DNA of 35,151 bases from Deltaproteobacteria bacterium (GTDB taxonomy: Bacteria; Bdellovibrionota_B; Oligoflexia; Oligoflexales; Bog-1112): contig CANJLI010000021.1 of the NCBI GenBank assembly GCA_947475005.1, forward strand, positions 1 through 35,151, read 5' to 3'. The position numbers and the translations under genes are program-made. The stretch's first letter is position 1. Each line of letters begins with the position of its first letter. The notes beneath the pieces were generated by a model. The model ran no database searches and had not been told where the DNA came from. It saw only the letters and a list, made by a program, of their open reading frames with translations. Below, piece by piece: positions 23,051-31,022 of the stretch.

Positions 23051-24682
23051 TCAACAAACAATAAAATCACTGCCAATCAGCGACAAAGAAACCTGCCCAC
23101 GCCACACATTCTTACTGGCCGTAACCAAAAACTTAGCTCGTGAGACGCCCTCTAACGCAGTGTGCACCTCATTAAAAAACATCACCTTCAGGGGCTTTCC
23201 TCTGAGTTCTACCGCAGTATGTTTGGCAGCCCCCGTTTCCTTGTCACAGTAGAAGCGAGTCTTCGCAATCTCACAGTCCAATAGAAATCTTGGTTCCTCA
23301 AATCCATGTCCAAAGGGGCGCATAGCACTCAAACACTCCATCAACTCGAGGGTAAGAAACTCCAATGGAAGAGCAAAATCATAGCGTTGCACACTCTCCC
23401 ACATCTCGGGATTTTCTGCGCGAATTTTGCTCGCATGGAGATTGAGCTCTCGACGTAATGCCTGCTCCTCTCCCGTCTTAAAGGTAAAGCCCCCAGCAGC
23501 ACGATGGCCCCCAAATTTTTGAAACAAGTCTCGAGCTGCACCCATGGCATCCGTTACATCAAAACCCGGAATGGAACGGGCAGACCCCTTGCAGGTCCCT
23601 TGATCAAATAACCACACCGGCTTCCAAAATGTCTCCGCGACTTTACTCGCCGCAATACCTACCACCCCTTGGTGCCATTCTCCGCCGAGGAATAAGATCG
23701 GATCGCCCATATAGTCGTAGGCTTGAGCACGGGCCTCCACCACAATCTCCGCCTGAATTTTTTTGCGCCGCTCATTGCATACGCCCATATGATGGATCAA
23801 CGCCTCTGGCTTTGCCTCCAAGAAAGCCTCTACCACCCGATGGGCATGCTCCAACCGCCCCACCGCATTGATCCGCGGACCAAGGCGAAAGCCCACATCC
23901 CGCTCATCCATGTGCCCGCTCTCTACGGCAGAGGCAGCGAGTAATTGCTGAAATACCGGGCGCCGGCTGCGAAGCAACGCTGCAATTCCCTGCTGCGCCA
24001 AACGGTGGTTCACGCCGTTCAAAGGCACTACATCGCAAATCGTCGCCATGCCCACGAGGGCCAACAGATCGGTCCACAAATCCCCAGCAGGGGAAAAATG
24101 CACAGCTAGTTTACGTAGCAACACAAAGGTAATCCCACAACCGCACAGCTCCTGATACTGAGGATCTGGATGCGCCTTGGGATTGAGGATCACACAATCC
24201 GGCATCTTTTCCGTCTGGATCTTGTGATGGTCCGTGCACACAAATTCAACGCCTTGCTCTCGGCACCAGCGCGCCTCCTCATTCGCCGTAATGCCCGTAT
24301 CCATGGTTACGATGACCTGGGCTCCGCGCTCGCGCACCAGATGCTGCACCGCTTTCAGGTTAACCCCGTATCCTTCCGAAAACCGATCTGGAATGTAGTA
24401 CAGAAAATTGTCATAGCCGATGGCCTCGAAAAACCAGACCCAACTCACGCAACTCATGGTCCCATCCACATCGTAATCTGCATATAACGCGATGCGTTGG
24501 TTATTGCGGATGGCGAAGAGGATCGTATCCAAGGCTGCTTGCAGCCCATAATCCCCATATTCCAATCGATCGATGGGAGTAAAATTTCGATTGGCGAAGA
24601 CTAATTCCGCCAATTCGGCAAAATCCCGCGGCCGCTCGATCTCGGATAGGCGCTGCCAATGTTGATACTTAGTCCCTCTCAT
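23051..24682 (-). CDS. recJ: Single-stranded-DNA-specific exonuclease RecJ
   Basis: RecJ is a 5'-3' ssDNA exonuclease of recombinational and base-excision repair in the DHH phosphoesterase superfamily. In the 543 residues one sees motif I DYDVDG (Asp69, Asp71, Asp73), VTMDTGI, the DHH motif in CTDHHK, then GPRINAVGRLEHA, the DHHA1 segment HQGVVGIAASKV and GGHRAAGGF, and a C-terminal OB-like region (MRPFGHGFEEPRF). Length is close to the family's 570. GAGG sits 7 nt before the ATG. It follows the lipoprotein metzincin-like gene by 38 bp and may share its transcript. Confidence 0.95.
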   Translation of the reverse strand: MRGTKYQHWQRLSEIERPRDFAELAELVFANRNFTPIDRLEYGDYGLQAALDTILFAIRNNQRIALYADYDVDGTMSCVSWVWFFEAIGYDNFLYYIPDRFSEGYGVNLKAVQHLVRERGAQVIVTMDTGITANEEARWCREQGVEFVCTDHHKIQTEKMPDCVILNPKAHPDPQYQELCGCGITFVLLRKLAVHFSPAGDLWTDLLALVGMATICDVVPLNGVNHRLAQQGIAALLRSRRPVFQQLLAASAVESGHMDERDVGFRLGPRINAVGRLEHAHRVVEAFLEAKPEALIHHMGVCNERRKKIQAEIVVEARAQAYDYMGDPILFLGGEWHQGVVGIAASKVAETFWKPVWLFDQGTCKGSARSIPGFDVTDAMGAARDLFQKFGGHRAAGGFTFKTGEEQALRRELNLHASKIRAENPEMWESVQRYDFALPLEFLTLELMECLSAMRPFGHGFEEPRFLLDCEIAKTRFYCDKETGAAKHTAVELRGKPLKVMFFNEVHTALEGVSRAKFLVTASKNVWRGQVSLSLIGSDFIVC

Positions 24683-24720
24683 GGCTCCGCCTCTCTGTAT
24701 ATGGCTGAAAAAAACTCATC

Positions 24721-27153
24721 CTACAGGTTCTCGCCTGCCTTCTCAACTCCCAGCGCAACCAACAAGGCGCGATTTTCCAGTACCCATCGTTGTTTCTCCC
24801 GCGATGCTGTATCGAGGGAGAAGGCCATAACATCGCCGCCCAGTACATCCGCCAAAAATTGCTTCACCTCCGCGCGTAATTGCACAGCCTCCTGTCGCCC
24901 CCATGTTACATCTGCGGATTTTTGCTTCAACAAACCCGCTGCCTTCAAACGCACCTCCCATGAATACGTAAAACGAAAGGGAGCTTCCCCACCCTCCCGT
25001 TTCCCAGCCTTGACCACCGTGTACGCAAGTTTCCGCATCACCGAAGCCAGAGCATCACTCACCGGATGCTGCATCAGCCCTTGCACCAACGCCATCTGCT
25101 CTACCTGCACCTGTAGAGCAACGACGGGTAACTTGGCAAACAAATGATCCGCCTCCCTGCGAATCAGATTTATATCTTCCTCCGTGAGTGACACCCATTT
25201 CTCCCGTTGGTTTTGGTACGACTCTAGTAGGCTACCAAAATGATGTTGCACATGTGCCACCTGCATCGCATCCAGAGGTGAAAAAATATCTGCGACTTGG
25301 TGCTGTTTCCAAAACGAAGAAAAAACAGCCTGATTGCGAAGTTGCGCCTCCTCTCCACTTAACGCACTTGAATACGGCTGTCCACGCTCCACGGCCATCC
25401 ATTTCGTTTCTGTTCGAAACATATCGAGTATATTTTTTCGTGATGCATACAAGCGATTCAACAAAACTACAGGATCCGGTATTACATGAAGGAGAGAAAA
25501 TTCAACCTCATTGCTTGCCATTTTTTTCGCTCGCAAATAGCTCCATAACAAATCGTGGGGCAGCTGTTCCAAAAATGTTTTTTCATTCCAGTATGTGAAT
25601 TCCACCGGATTTCTTCCACTGCCAAATAGTTTGCAATCCGCAAATTTCCCTACATGACTGTCAGTGCAAAAAGGAGGGACTTCGGTTGCCGAAAAACTTT
25701 TTCCTTCATACAAGACTGCAATCGCTTTTTGATCATAGGGAAAGGCTTGAGTACGTCCCACGAGAAGATCCCCTGTGAGAGTTGCTTCCTCAAACACCGG
25801 CTCATCCATGACTGAACTGCTTGTCTGCAATCCCGTCGGGGCATGCCCACTTAACAAATAATCTCGATAGATCGATTTTTTTTGTTGGGGTTCAAAATTA
25901 GCTGAGAGTGAACCGGAAAAATTATGTCGCAACCCCAGCACATGCCCCATTTGATGGGCGATGACACTTCGAATATAGTCTTGAGCCACTTTGAGGATCT
26001 GTGCATCCGTCACCCCCGGTTTTGCCAACAGATGTGACATGGCAACAAAATAAGACCCTTCCAAGGTGTGCATACACAAAGGGTCTGAATGAAATCCAGA
26101 TAGAGTGATCCAATCCGGCTTGCGAATTTTCGGATTTCGAAAGAGTTCCAATAAGGAATGAGCCCGTTCAATTCCCGTAAATGAAAACGCGCTGGTCATA
26201 AAAATTTGCGCCTGCAAAATCTCCCCTGTCCTCGGGTCCGTCTGTGCATCTGCATACACACTGGCAGCAAAATCCCAAGGCACCCATTGCACCAGGTTAT
26301 GCAAGGCACGAGGTTGCCCTTCGCTCTTGAGAGGAGAGACAACCCGCACAACCTCTCGCCCAAAGGCTTTGTTCCAATACAAAATTCCATCTGTAATGGC
26401 CTCTCGAAATTCTATCGGTGTATTGTCCGAAATCGAGAAATCCAAGATGCGATCCCCGTTAATCGCAAACTTTGTCGCGTAGGCATCCCGCGTCCCCCCT
26501 TTGGCAAAGAAGCGAGGGGCCACCTCAAAAAAACCCACCTGGTCCAATCCCGGTGACAATGTAGGTTCAAAATTTTTTCGAGGTTCATACACAGAGAACT
26601 GATACTGAAGTGTAATGGATTCCGTTTGGTGTACACCGTCGCGAATCTGTACCGTTTGCCCTGTTTGTTTGAGTTGCAACCGATCGTAGGCATCGACCTG
26701 CGCATGTAAAGTGCTTCCATCCAGGCCGTAGAGCCGACTCATCCCAACGGCACCTTCAAAAAAAATCCATTCGCTCTCTCGTTGCAGAATGGGAAAGGTA
26801 GCTAAGACTATATTTGGTTGTAACTCAGATGTAGCGGCTGATCCTTCTGCGGCTTCCAACATGGCTACAGTTTCCCCTTTTTCTTGAAAGGAGACGATTC
26901 GAGGGCGAAAGCCATGAAACAAAGGGGCAGAGAGATGAGACTCCACAGACCCTTGTAGCAGAAACTCTTTGCCAAGCTCAGAAATTCGAATTCCAATGCG
27001 AGTGCCAGCTGGGTCCACCACAAAGTGTTTGCCTTGCAGTCCAGATGCTGCATTATCTGTTTTTTTCGTTTTAAAAATACGTTCTAAGGGAGAGCAACCT
27101 CCAAGGAGGCACAAAAATACGGCCCATACACAAAAATGAGGGGATGTGGGCAT
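24721..27153 (-). CDS. Lipoprotein metzincin-like metalloprotease (DUF4953/DUF5117 type) with Glu-to-Gln active site
   Basis: The 810-residue protein has a lipoprotein signal peptide (lipobox LLGGC, Cys20). It carries the zinc motif HxxxHxxGxxH as HQMGHVLGLRH (His400, His404, Gly407, His410) and a Met-turn-like SVMD downstream, as in DUF4953/DUF5117 metalloproteases, whose motif normally reads HExGHxLGLRHNF. The catalytic Glu is Gln401 here (codon CAA, complement of 25951-25953), one base from GAA. Zinc binding should persist, but peptidase activity would be strongly reduced. The start ATG 27153 has AAGGA 7 nt upstream, itself inside a hairpin. A start at 27186 would place residues before the signal peptide. 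Confidence 0.85.
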   Translation of the reverse strand: MPTSPHFCVWAVFLCLLGGCSPLERIFKTKKTDNAASGLQGKHFVVDPAGTRIGIRISELGKEFLLQGSVESHLSAPLFHGFRPRIVSFQEKGETVAMLEAAEGSAATSELQPNIVLATFPILQRESEWIFFEGAVGMSRLYGLDGSTLHAQVDAYDRLQLKQTGQTVQIRDGVHQTESITLQYQFSVYEPRKNFEPTLSPGLDQVGFFEVAPRFFAKGGTRDAYATKFAINGDRILDFSISDNTPIEFREAITDGILYWNKAFGREVVRVVSPLKSEGQPRALHNLVQWVPWDFAASVYADAQTDPRTGEILQAQIFMTSAFSFTGIERAHSLLELFRNPKIRKPDWITLSGFHSDPLCMHTLEGSYFVAMSHLLAKPGVTDAQILKVAQDYIRSVIAHQMGHVLGLRHNFSGSLSANFEPQQKKSIYRDYLLSGHAPTGLQTSSSVMDEPVFEEATLTGDLLVGRTQAFPYDQKAIAVLYEGKSFSATEVPPFCTDSHVGKFADCKLFGSGRNPVEFTYWNEKTFLEQLPHDLLWSYLRAKKMASNEVEFSLLHVIPDPVVLLNRLYASRKNILDMFRTETKWMAVERGQPYSSALSGEEAQLRNQAVFSSFWKQHQVADIFSPLDAMQVAHVQHHFGSLLESYQNQREKWVSLTEEDINLIRREADHLFAKLPVVALQVQVEQMALVQGLMQHPVSDALASVMRKLAYTVVKAGKREGGEAPFRFTYSWEVRLKAAGLLKQKSADVTWGRQEAVQLRAEVKQFLADVLGGDVMAFSLDTASREKQRWVLENRALLVALGVEKAGENL

Positions 27154-27159
27154 AGAGAT

Positions 27160-27190
27160 CCTTTTGATAAAAAGAAGGCTTATCAAAAGG
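27160..27190 (-). promoter_or_regulatory. Hairpin sequestering the ribosome-binding site of the lipoprotein metzincin gene
   Basis: On the minus strand CCTTTTGATAA is perfectly complementary to TTATCAAAAGG across a 9-nt loop. The 3' arm includes the AAAAGG of the Shine-Dalgarno and ends 6 nt before the ATG (27153). It lies in the gap behind the upstream gene, so it could lower translation of this gene relative to its neighbour. Confidence 0.65.
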
Positions 27191-27197
27191 TATACAA

Positions 27198-27216
27198 GAC
27201 GGCAAAAAACGCCGTC
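27198..27216 (-). terminator. Small GC hairpin between two genes
   Basis: GACGGC (27198-27203) pairs with GCCGTC (27211-27216) around 7 nt. On the minus strand it lies just downstream of the 27232-27678 gene. No T-run follows, so it is more likely a processing or attenuation site than a full terminator. Confidence 0.35.
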
Positions 27217-27231
27217 AATGTGGAAAGAGGA

Positions 27232-27678
27232 CTACTTACGCTGATTCAGCAAAAACTTAATCTCTCCCGTACACGTATAAGCCATACATCCACGCTCGTC
27301 TTTTTCTCCATACAGATCTGTCGCCTGGGAACAGCTAGCAAAGACAACGCGACTACCAGCTGACTTCTTTTGTGCTGCTAACCACTGGTCACAGTTTTTT
27401 TCTGCTTCGGCTTTGGACGTACTTGAGCAAAAATACTTCTTCTCCTCGTGGAGTTTTTCCCCGGAAACGACTTCATGCTGAATTCGAATATTTTGGTTGT
27501 GAGTAATATCCTTTTTTATATACACCTCTTTTTTTTCTACCGTAGCAGGAGGTATCTGCTTTTTCTTTTTCGGTGCTGCCTCTTTTTTCGGCGCCTCCTC
27601 TATGACTACGGAATCCGCATAGACTGCTCCCCCCAGCATCAGACCCAACAAACAAACACCCATCACTCTCAATCGCAT
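27232..27678 (-). CDS. Small exported Lys-rich protein, unknown function
   Basis: The 148-residue protein has a signal peptide (MRLRVMGVCLLGLMLGGAVYA). A Lys/Pro/Glu-rich linker (EEAPKKEAAPKKKKQIPP) precedes a C-terminal region with five cysteines (YFCSS, NCDQW, SCSQA, GCMAYTC) that may form a small disulfide-stabilised domain. I recognise no family. AAAGGA precedes the ATG. It is the first of a minus-strand set with the metzincin-like lipoprotein 78 bp downstream, suggesting a common transcript. It is divergent from the exported protein at 27777. Confidence 0.7.
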   Translation of the reverse strand: MRLRVMGVCLLGLMLGGAVYADSVVIEEAPKKEAAPKKKKQIPPATVEKKEVYIKKDITHNQNIRIQHEVVSGEKLHEEKKYFCSSTSKAEAEKNCDQWLAAQKKSAGSRVVFASCSQATDLYGEKDERGCMAYTCTGEIKFLLNQRK

Positions 27679-27776
27679 ACTGTTTCCTTTTTTAAGATGT
27701 CACTGGCTCGCAAACGTCCTTCTTTTGTATGCCTGTTCATAGGAACATTTCAACCCATTTTCGAAAGGACACTCTC

Positions 27777-28376
27777 ATGAAACGACACACCCAACTCGCA
27801 GCTGTAGCCGCCTATGTCTCCCTTACAGGTAGCCTGGCCACCGCAGCCCCCGTCCCCAAAGATCTCCAAGATCTGGCCACCAAGTGGAGTCAGCTGAAAC
27901 AAAAGGAAGGTGCAAACGCCAGATTGCAGATGCAATTCTATGAAAATGGGGAGGATCCGATGCGCCATGGCACCGTGATCTTGGACGCCGAAACTGCACG
28001 CACCCGAGAGGCAGGAGGGGCGATTTTCTCAAGCACGTTTGAAACCCTGACGGATGATGTGCAACATACGATGCTCACAAGGCTTTTCCCCAGCAAGGAA
28101 CCTGCCCCCATTCTCTGCGAGGGCCTCGAGATCAAACCCTATACACCTAAAAAGGGGGGGAGCCTCACTCCGCAAGAGTTGAAGAAAGCAGAGGCTGTGC
28201 ATAACGCCAGCGCTTGCAAAGAAAATATGCGAGAGACTCTCTCTGGCATATTGCATGGAGATCCCAAGACTTTCGTGTATGAGGTCCATAGCGATGCCGG
28301 TAGTGAGGTTGTGGCCTATGTACAATCGATGATCGATGGCACCACCTATTTGCGATATCAATTCCAAGTTAGGTAA
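27777..28376 (+). CDS. Exported protein, unknown function
   Basis: The 199-residue protein has a signal peptide (MKRHTQLAAVAAYVSLTGSLATA). The mature part has two cysteines (LCEGLEIKPY and SACKENM) that may pair, and a C-terminus of beta-type strands (TFVYEVHSDAGSEVVAYVQ, TTYLRYQFQV). It has no known motif. The ATG at 27777 has AAGGA 9 nt upstream; a longer reading from 27729 is less likely. It is divergent from the neighbouring exported protein and 51 bp before the dehydrogenase gene. Confidence 0.7.
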   Translation: MKRHTQLAAVAAYVSLTGSLATAAPVPKDLQDLATKWSQLKQKEGANARLQMQFYENGEDPMRHGTVILDAETARTREAGGAIFSSTFETLTDDVQHTMLTRLFPSKEPAPILCEGLEIKPYTPKKGGSLTPQELKKAEAVHNASACKENMRETLSGILHGDPKTFVYEVHSDAGSEVVAYVQSMIDGTTYLRYQFQVR

Positions 28377-28386
28377 ACTGGTGCTA

Positions 28387-28419
28387 CCATCTCATCTTTT
28401 CGGATTTTAGATTAGATGG
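28387..28419 (+). promoter_or_regulatory. Possible hairpin over the ribosome-binding site of the dehydrogenase gene
   Basis: CCATCTCATC (28387-28396) and GATTAGATGG (28410-28419) pair at 9 of 10 positions around a 13-nt loop. The 3' arm overlaps the weak Shine-Dalgarno GATGGA, 7-8 nt before the ATG at 28428. Confidence 0.4.
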
Positions 28420-28427
28420 AATCGCAT

Positions 28428-29129
28428 ATGAAAATCCTGATCATCACCGGTGCAAGCCGCGGAATCGGCCACGCAACCTGCCAACGGTTTCAAGAGGATG
28501 GCTGGCGGATATACAATCTGTCTCGCACCCCTTGCCCCTTGGCAGACGTGGAGAATATCGCCGTGGATCTCACAGACCCTGTTGAGCTAGACCGATGTGC
28601 CGCACCTCTGTTGGCAACCTGGAAACAGGCGAAGCGTATCGCTGTGGTGCACAATGCCTCGAGCTACCATAGCGATACAGTGGAGACTGTGAATCTCCCT
28701 GCTTTGATGACCGCCTTTCAGCTCAACGTCGGTGCTGCGGTAGCTCTGAATCAAATGGTGCTGCCTTTTATGCCCCGAGGGTCTTCCATTCTGTACATCG
28801 GATCTACCCTTTCGGAACAGGGATCCCCAGGGTCAGCTACCTACATTATGCTCAAGCATGCGGTGGTGGGACTTATGCGTGCTACTTGTCAGGATCTCGC
28901 AGGCCGCGGCATTCACACCGCATGCATTTGTCCGGGATTTACAGATACAGAAATGCTACGCTCTCGAATGGGACCCGATCCTGCTGTACGCGCTAGCGTA
29001 GAGGCTCGCATGTCTGCGGGGCGCCTTCTTGCCCCTCGAGAAATTGCAGAGCTTCTTTTCTTTAGTGCAAATAATCCAGCCCTCGATGGATCGGTGCTTC
29101 ATGCCAATTTGGGCCAACTGAGACACTAG
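28428..29129 (+). CDS. Short-chain dehydrogenase/reductase
   Basis: The 233-residue cytoplasmic enzyme has a Rossmann fold. The cofactor motif TGASRGIG sits at the N-terminus, VHNAS stands for the NNAG motif, the catalytic Ser lies in ILYIGSTLS, the YxxxK pair is YIMLK and the PG motif is CPGFTDTEM. All catalytic elements of the classical SDR family are present; substrate and physiological role are unknown. The ATG at 28428 is preferred over 28416 because GATGGA lies before it. The inositol-monophosphatase-family gene starts 11 bp downstream, so the two are probably one operon. Confidence 0.88.
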   Translation: MKILIITGASRGIGHATCQRFQEDGWRIYNLSRTPCPLADVENIAVDLTDPVELDRCAAPLLATWKQAKRIAVVHNASSYHSDTVETVNLPALMTAFQLNVGAAVALNQMVLPFMPRGSSILYIGSTLSEQGSPGSATYIMLKHAVVGLMRATCQDLAGRGIHTACICPGFTDTEMLRSRMGPDPAVRASVEARMSAGRLLAPREIAELLFFSANNPALDGSVLHANLGQLRH

Positions 29130-29140
29130 AGAGCGTGACG

Positions 29141-29923
29141 ATGGACAAGAACCAACTGCAAAAGACAGTAGAGAAAATCAAAAAATGGGCATTGGAAGTG
29201 GGGGAGCTCCAACTCAAGCTGTTTCGCAATGCAGCTCTGGATGTTTCGATTAAAGGCGGAGACGTCTCCGATTTGGTTACGGAGGCCGATTATCAATCCG
29301 AACAATTTTGGATCGAAAAACTGACGGAAGCCTTTCCCACTCACTCTATCCTCGCGGAAGAATCCGGCATGCGTATGCAACCGGATTCTGAGTATCTGTG
29401 GTCCCTCGATCCTATCGATGGCACGGTAAACTATGCGTATGGATTGCCTGTATTTTGCACTTCCATCGCACTCAAAAAAGGAAATAAAACCTTGCTGGGT
29501 GTTGTCTACGCCCCTTATTTGCGTGAGCTCTATTGGGCCACCGCCGAGAGCCCTGCCTACTGCAACGACAAAGAAATTCGCGTGTCTCCACCTACACCGA
29601 TTGAAAGAGCTCTTCTCTCTACAGGGTTGCCTTATAAACGAGATGCGCAATTTCAAAAATCGCTCCATCATTTTATAGAGGTAACCACCCAAGCACGAGG
29701 GGTGCGCCGCATGGGCTCCGCCGCGTATGATTTGAGTTGCGTAGCAGCAGGAAGACTAGACGGATATTGGGAATTTGATTTACACCCTTGGGACGTGGAT
29801 GCGGGGATCCTGTTGGTGGAGCGAGCCGGTGGACAAGTGAGTACCACGAGCCACGAAGGTAAAATTTCTGTGGTGGCCGCTCATCCTACCTTGGTCACCG
29901 ATCTGCAACGAATTTTGGATTAG
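29141..29923 (+). CDS. Inositol monophosphatase-family phosphatase
   Basis: The 260-residue Mg-dependent phosphatase has the family motifs in order: SDLVTEAD, EES (ILAEESG), LDPIDGTVNY with the metal-binding Asp residues, and WDVDAG near the C-terminus. Members hydrolyse inositol phosphates, sugar phosphates or, in some lineages, histidinol phosphate or adenosine bisphosphate, so the substrate is open. The start may also be GTG 29135; neither has a strong Shine-Dalgarno, and coupling to the dehydrogenase gene 11 bp upstream is likely. The DUF6580-like membrane-protein gene follows 14 bp on, completing a three-gene set. Confidence 0.92.
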   Translation: MDKNQLQKTVEKIKKWALEVGELQLKLFRNAALDVSIKGGDVSDLVTEADYQSEQFWIEKLTEAFPTHSILAEESGMRMQPDSEYLWSLDPIDGTVNYAYGLPVFCTSIALKKGNKTLLGVVYAPYLRELYWATAESPAYCNDKEIRVSPPTPIERALLSTGLPYKRDAQFQKSLHHFIEVTTQARGVRRMGSAAYDLSCVAAGRLDGYWEFDLHPWDVDAGILLVERAGGQVSTTSHEGKISVVAAHPTLVTDLQRILD

Positions 29924-29937
29924 AAAAGGATTTGGTT

Positions 29938-30456
29938 ATGGTGCGTTTCGGATTGGTGGTGATGTATGTGTTGCTTACGGTTGGATGTCGATTGGGAATG
30001 GGCATCCCCAACTTTACCCCTTTATTGGCATTTTCTCTCTTTGCAGGGGCTTGTCTACCCAATCGATATGTAGCCTACTTTTTACCCTTGGGGATTTTAT
30101 TCGCTACAGATCTCTATTTGGGAATCCATGCCACCATGTTCTTTACGTATCTCTCTGTCTTTTTGATTTCCTTGGGCGGCAGTTGGATGTCACAAACACA
30201 GAGCTGGAGAGGGCTAACCCTCGGCGCTGTGGGCAGCAGCGTGCTCTTTTTTGTACTTTCTAACTTCGGAGTTTGGGGGCTGACTTCTCTATACCCCCAT
30301 GATTGGCAAGGCCTACTTTCTTGCTATGAAGCTGGGATCCCTTTCTACCGTGCTACATTTGCAAGCACCGTACTCTTCTCCTACCTCTTTTTCTTTGGGT
30401 ATGCCAAAGCAACGGCTAGGGAGCAAGAGGGCTCTCTCGCTACTTCACGCCTGTAA
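29938..30456 (+). CDS. DUF6580-like small membrane protein
   Basis: The 172-residue protein has about five hydrophobic segments and the family-like blocks PNFTPLLAFSLFAGACLPNR, near ATDLYLG, and FGVWGLTSLYPHDWQGLLSCYEAGIPF, placing it in the DUF6580 group of small inner-membrane proteins of unknown function. Their topology resembles substrate-binding subunits of energy-coupling-factor transporters, but that is only a resemblance. AAGGA lies 7 nt before the ATG at 29938. The 3' end overlaps the convergent lipoprotein gene by 17 bp. Confidence 0.75.
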   Translation: MVRFGLVVMYVLLTVGCRLGMGIPNFTPLLAFSLFAGACLPNRYVAYFLPLGILFATDLYLGIHATMFFTYLSVFLISLGGSWMSQTQSWRGLTLGAVGSSVLFFVLSNFGVWGLTSLYPHDWQGLLSCYEAGIPFYRATFASTVLFSYLFFFGYAKATAREQEGSLATSRL

Positions 30457-30952
30457 TCCGAGATTCTACGGAAAGCGGAAAATCAAAGGTGGACTTGGCC
30501 CCGATCACGGAACGAATTCTCCATCCATCAGGGGCCTTATCCATAGCCACCGTATTTAGAGTGGTAATGAGCGTCGCATCTTTATCATCAGTCGTAAATT
30601 CAGGAAGTTCTCGATACACCAACTGGAAAGTAACTTCTGTCTCATGGGGCGTGCGATCTCGTCGCCCCACAATAGAAAAAGATTCGAGGGTGGTATAGCG
30701 ACGCTCTACATACGCCTTACGAAACGTCTCCTCGGTCGCCCCTGCAATGGCAATCTCGAGATCTCCTGTGGCATAGGCCAACAGGTTCTTTTTATCTTCA
30801 ACGGATTTTATAGAAAAGGCGGCATTTAGATACGCTTCCACAACCTGTTCGGCGGTCATTTCACTTCGGCTCGGCTGTGTACAACTGCGAAAACAACCCG
30901 TAGCCAAAAACAGGAGGCCCACAAGTGCCCCTTTTATTACCCGCTTACCCAC
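30440..30952 (-). CDS. Lipoprotein, unknown function
   Basis: The 170-residue protein has a short lipoprotein signal peptide with lipobox LATGC (MGKRVIKGALVGLLFLATGC). The mature part has a helix (EMTAEQVVEAYLNAAFSIKSVEDKKNLLAYA) followed by alternating strands, a shape like NTF2-like or DUF4878-like lipoproteins, but I cannot confirm the family. The start is GTG at 30952 with AAGGAGG 5 nt upstream. This start region is part of a 43-bp tandem duplication that creates an upstream mini-ORF. It is downstream of rsmB and convergent with the DUF6580-like gene. Confidence 0.78.
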   Translation of the reverse strand: MGKRVIKGALVGLLFLATGCFRSCTQPSRSEMTAEQVVEAYLNAAFSIKSVEDKKNLLAYATGDLEIAIAGATEETFRKAYVERRYTTLESFSIVGRRDRTPHETEVTFQLVYRELPEFTTDDKDATLITTLNTVAMDKAPDGWRIRSVIGAKSTFDFPLSVESRITGVK

Positions 30953-31021
30953 AAAAACCTCCTTTATCTGCCCCTTTTATTACCCGCTTACCCACAAAAA
31001 CCTCCTTTATCTGCCCCTTTT
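30927..31021. repeat. 43-bp tandem duplication across a translation start
   Basis: Units 30927-30969 and 30970-31012 are identical, with 9 bp of a third at 31013-31021. Each unit contains the AAGGAGG site and GTG start (minus strand) of the lipoprotein gene. It is fully identical, so probably recent. Confidence 0.95.
30945..30995 (-). CDS. Duplication-derived upstream mini-ORF (16 codons)
   Basis: The upstream copy of the duplicated start (GTG, complement of 30993-30995) has the same AAGGAGG at the same spacing as the true gene. Because 43 is not a multiple of 3, it reads MGKRVIKGADKGGFCG and stops at TAA (complement of 30945-30947), just past the real GTG start (30950-30952). It could act as a coupled leader or a decoy for ribosomes; function is unproven. 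Confidence 0.45.
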   Translation of the reverse strand: MGKRVIKGADKGGFCG

Positions 31022-31022
31022 G

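Noticed and set aside
24721-27153. Reading the metzincin-like gene as an active protease
   Set aside because: The base-level codon for the key residue is CAA (Gln), not GAA, so activity should not be assumed.
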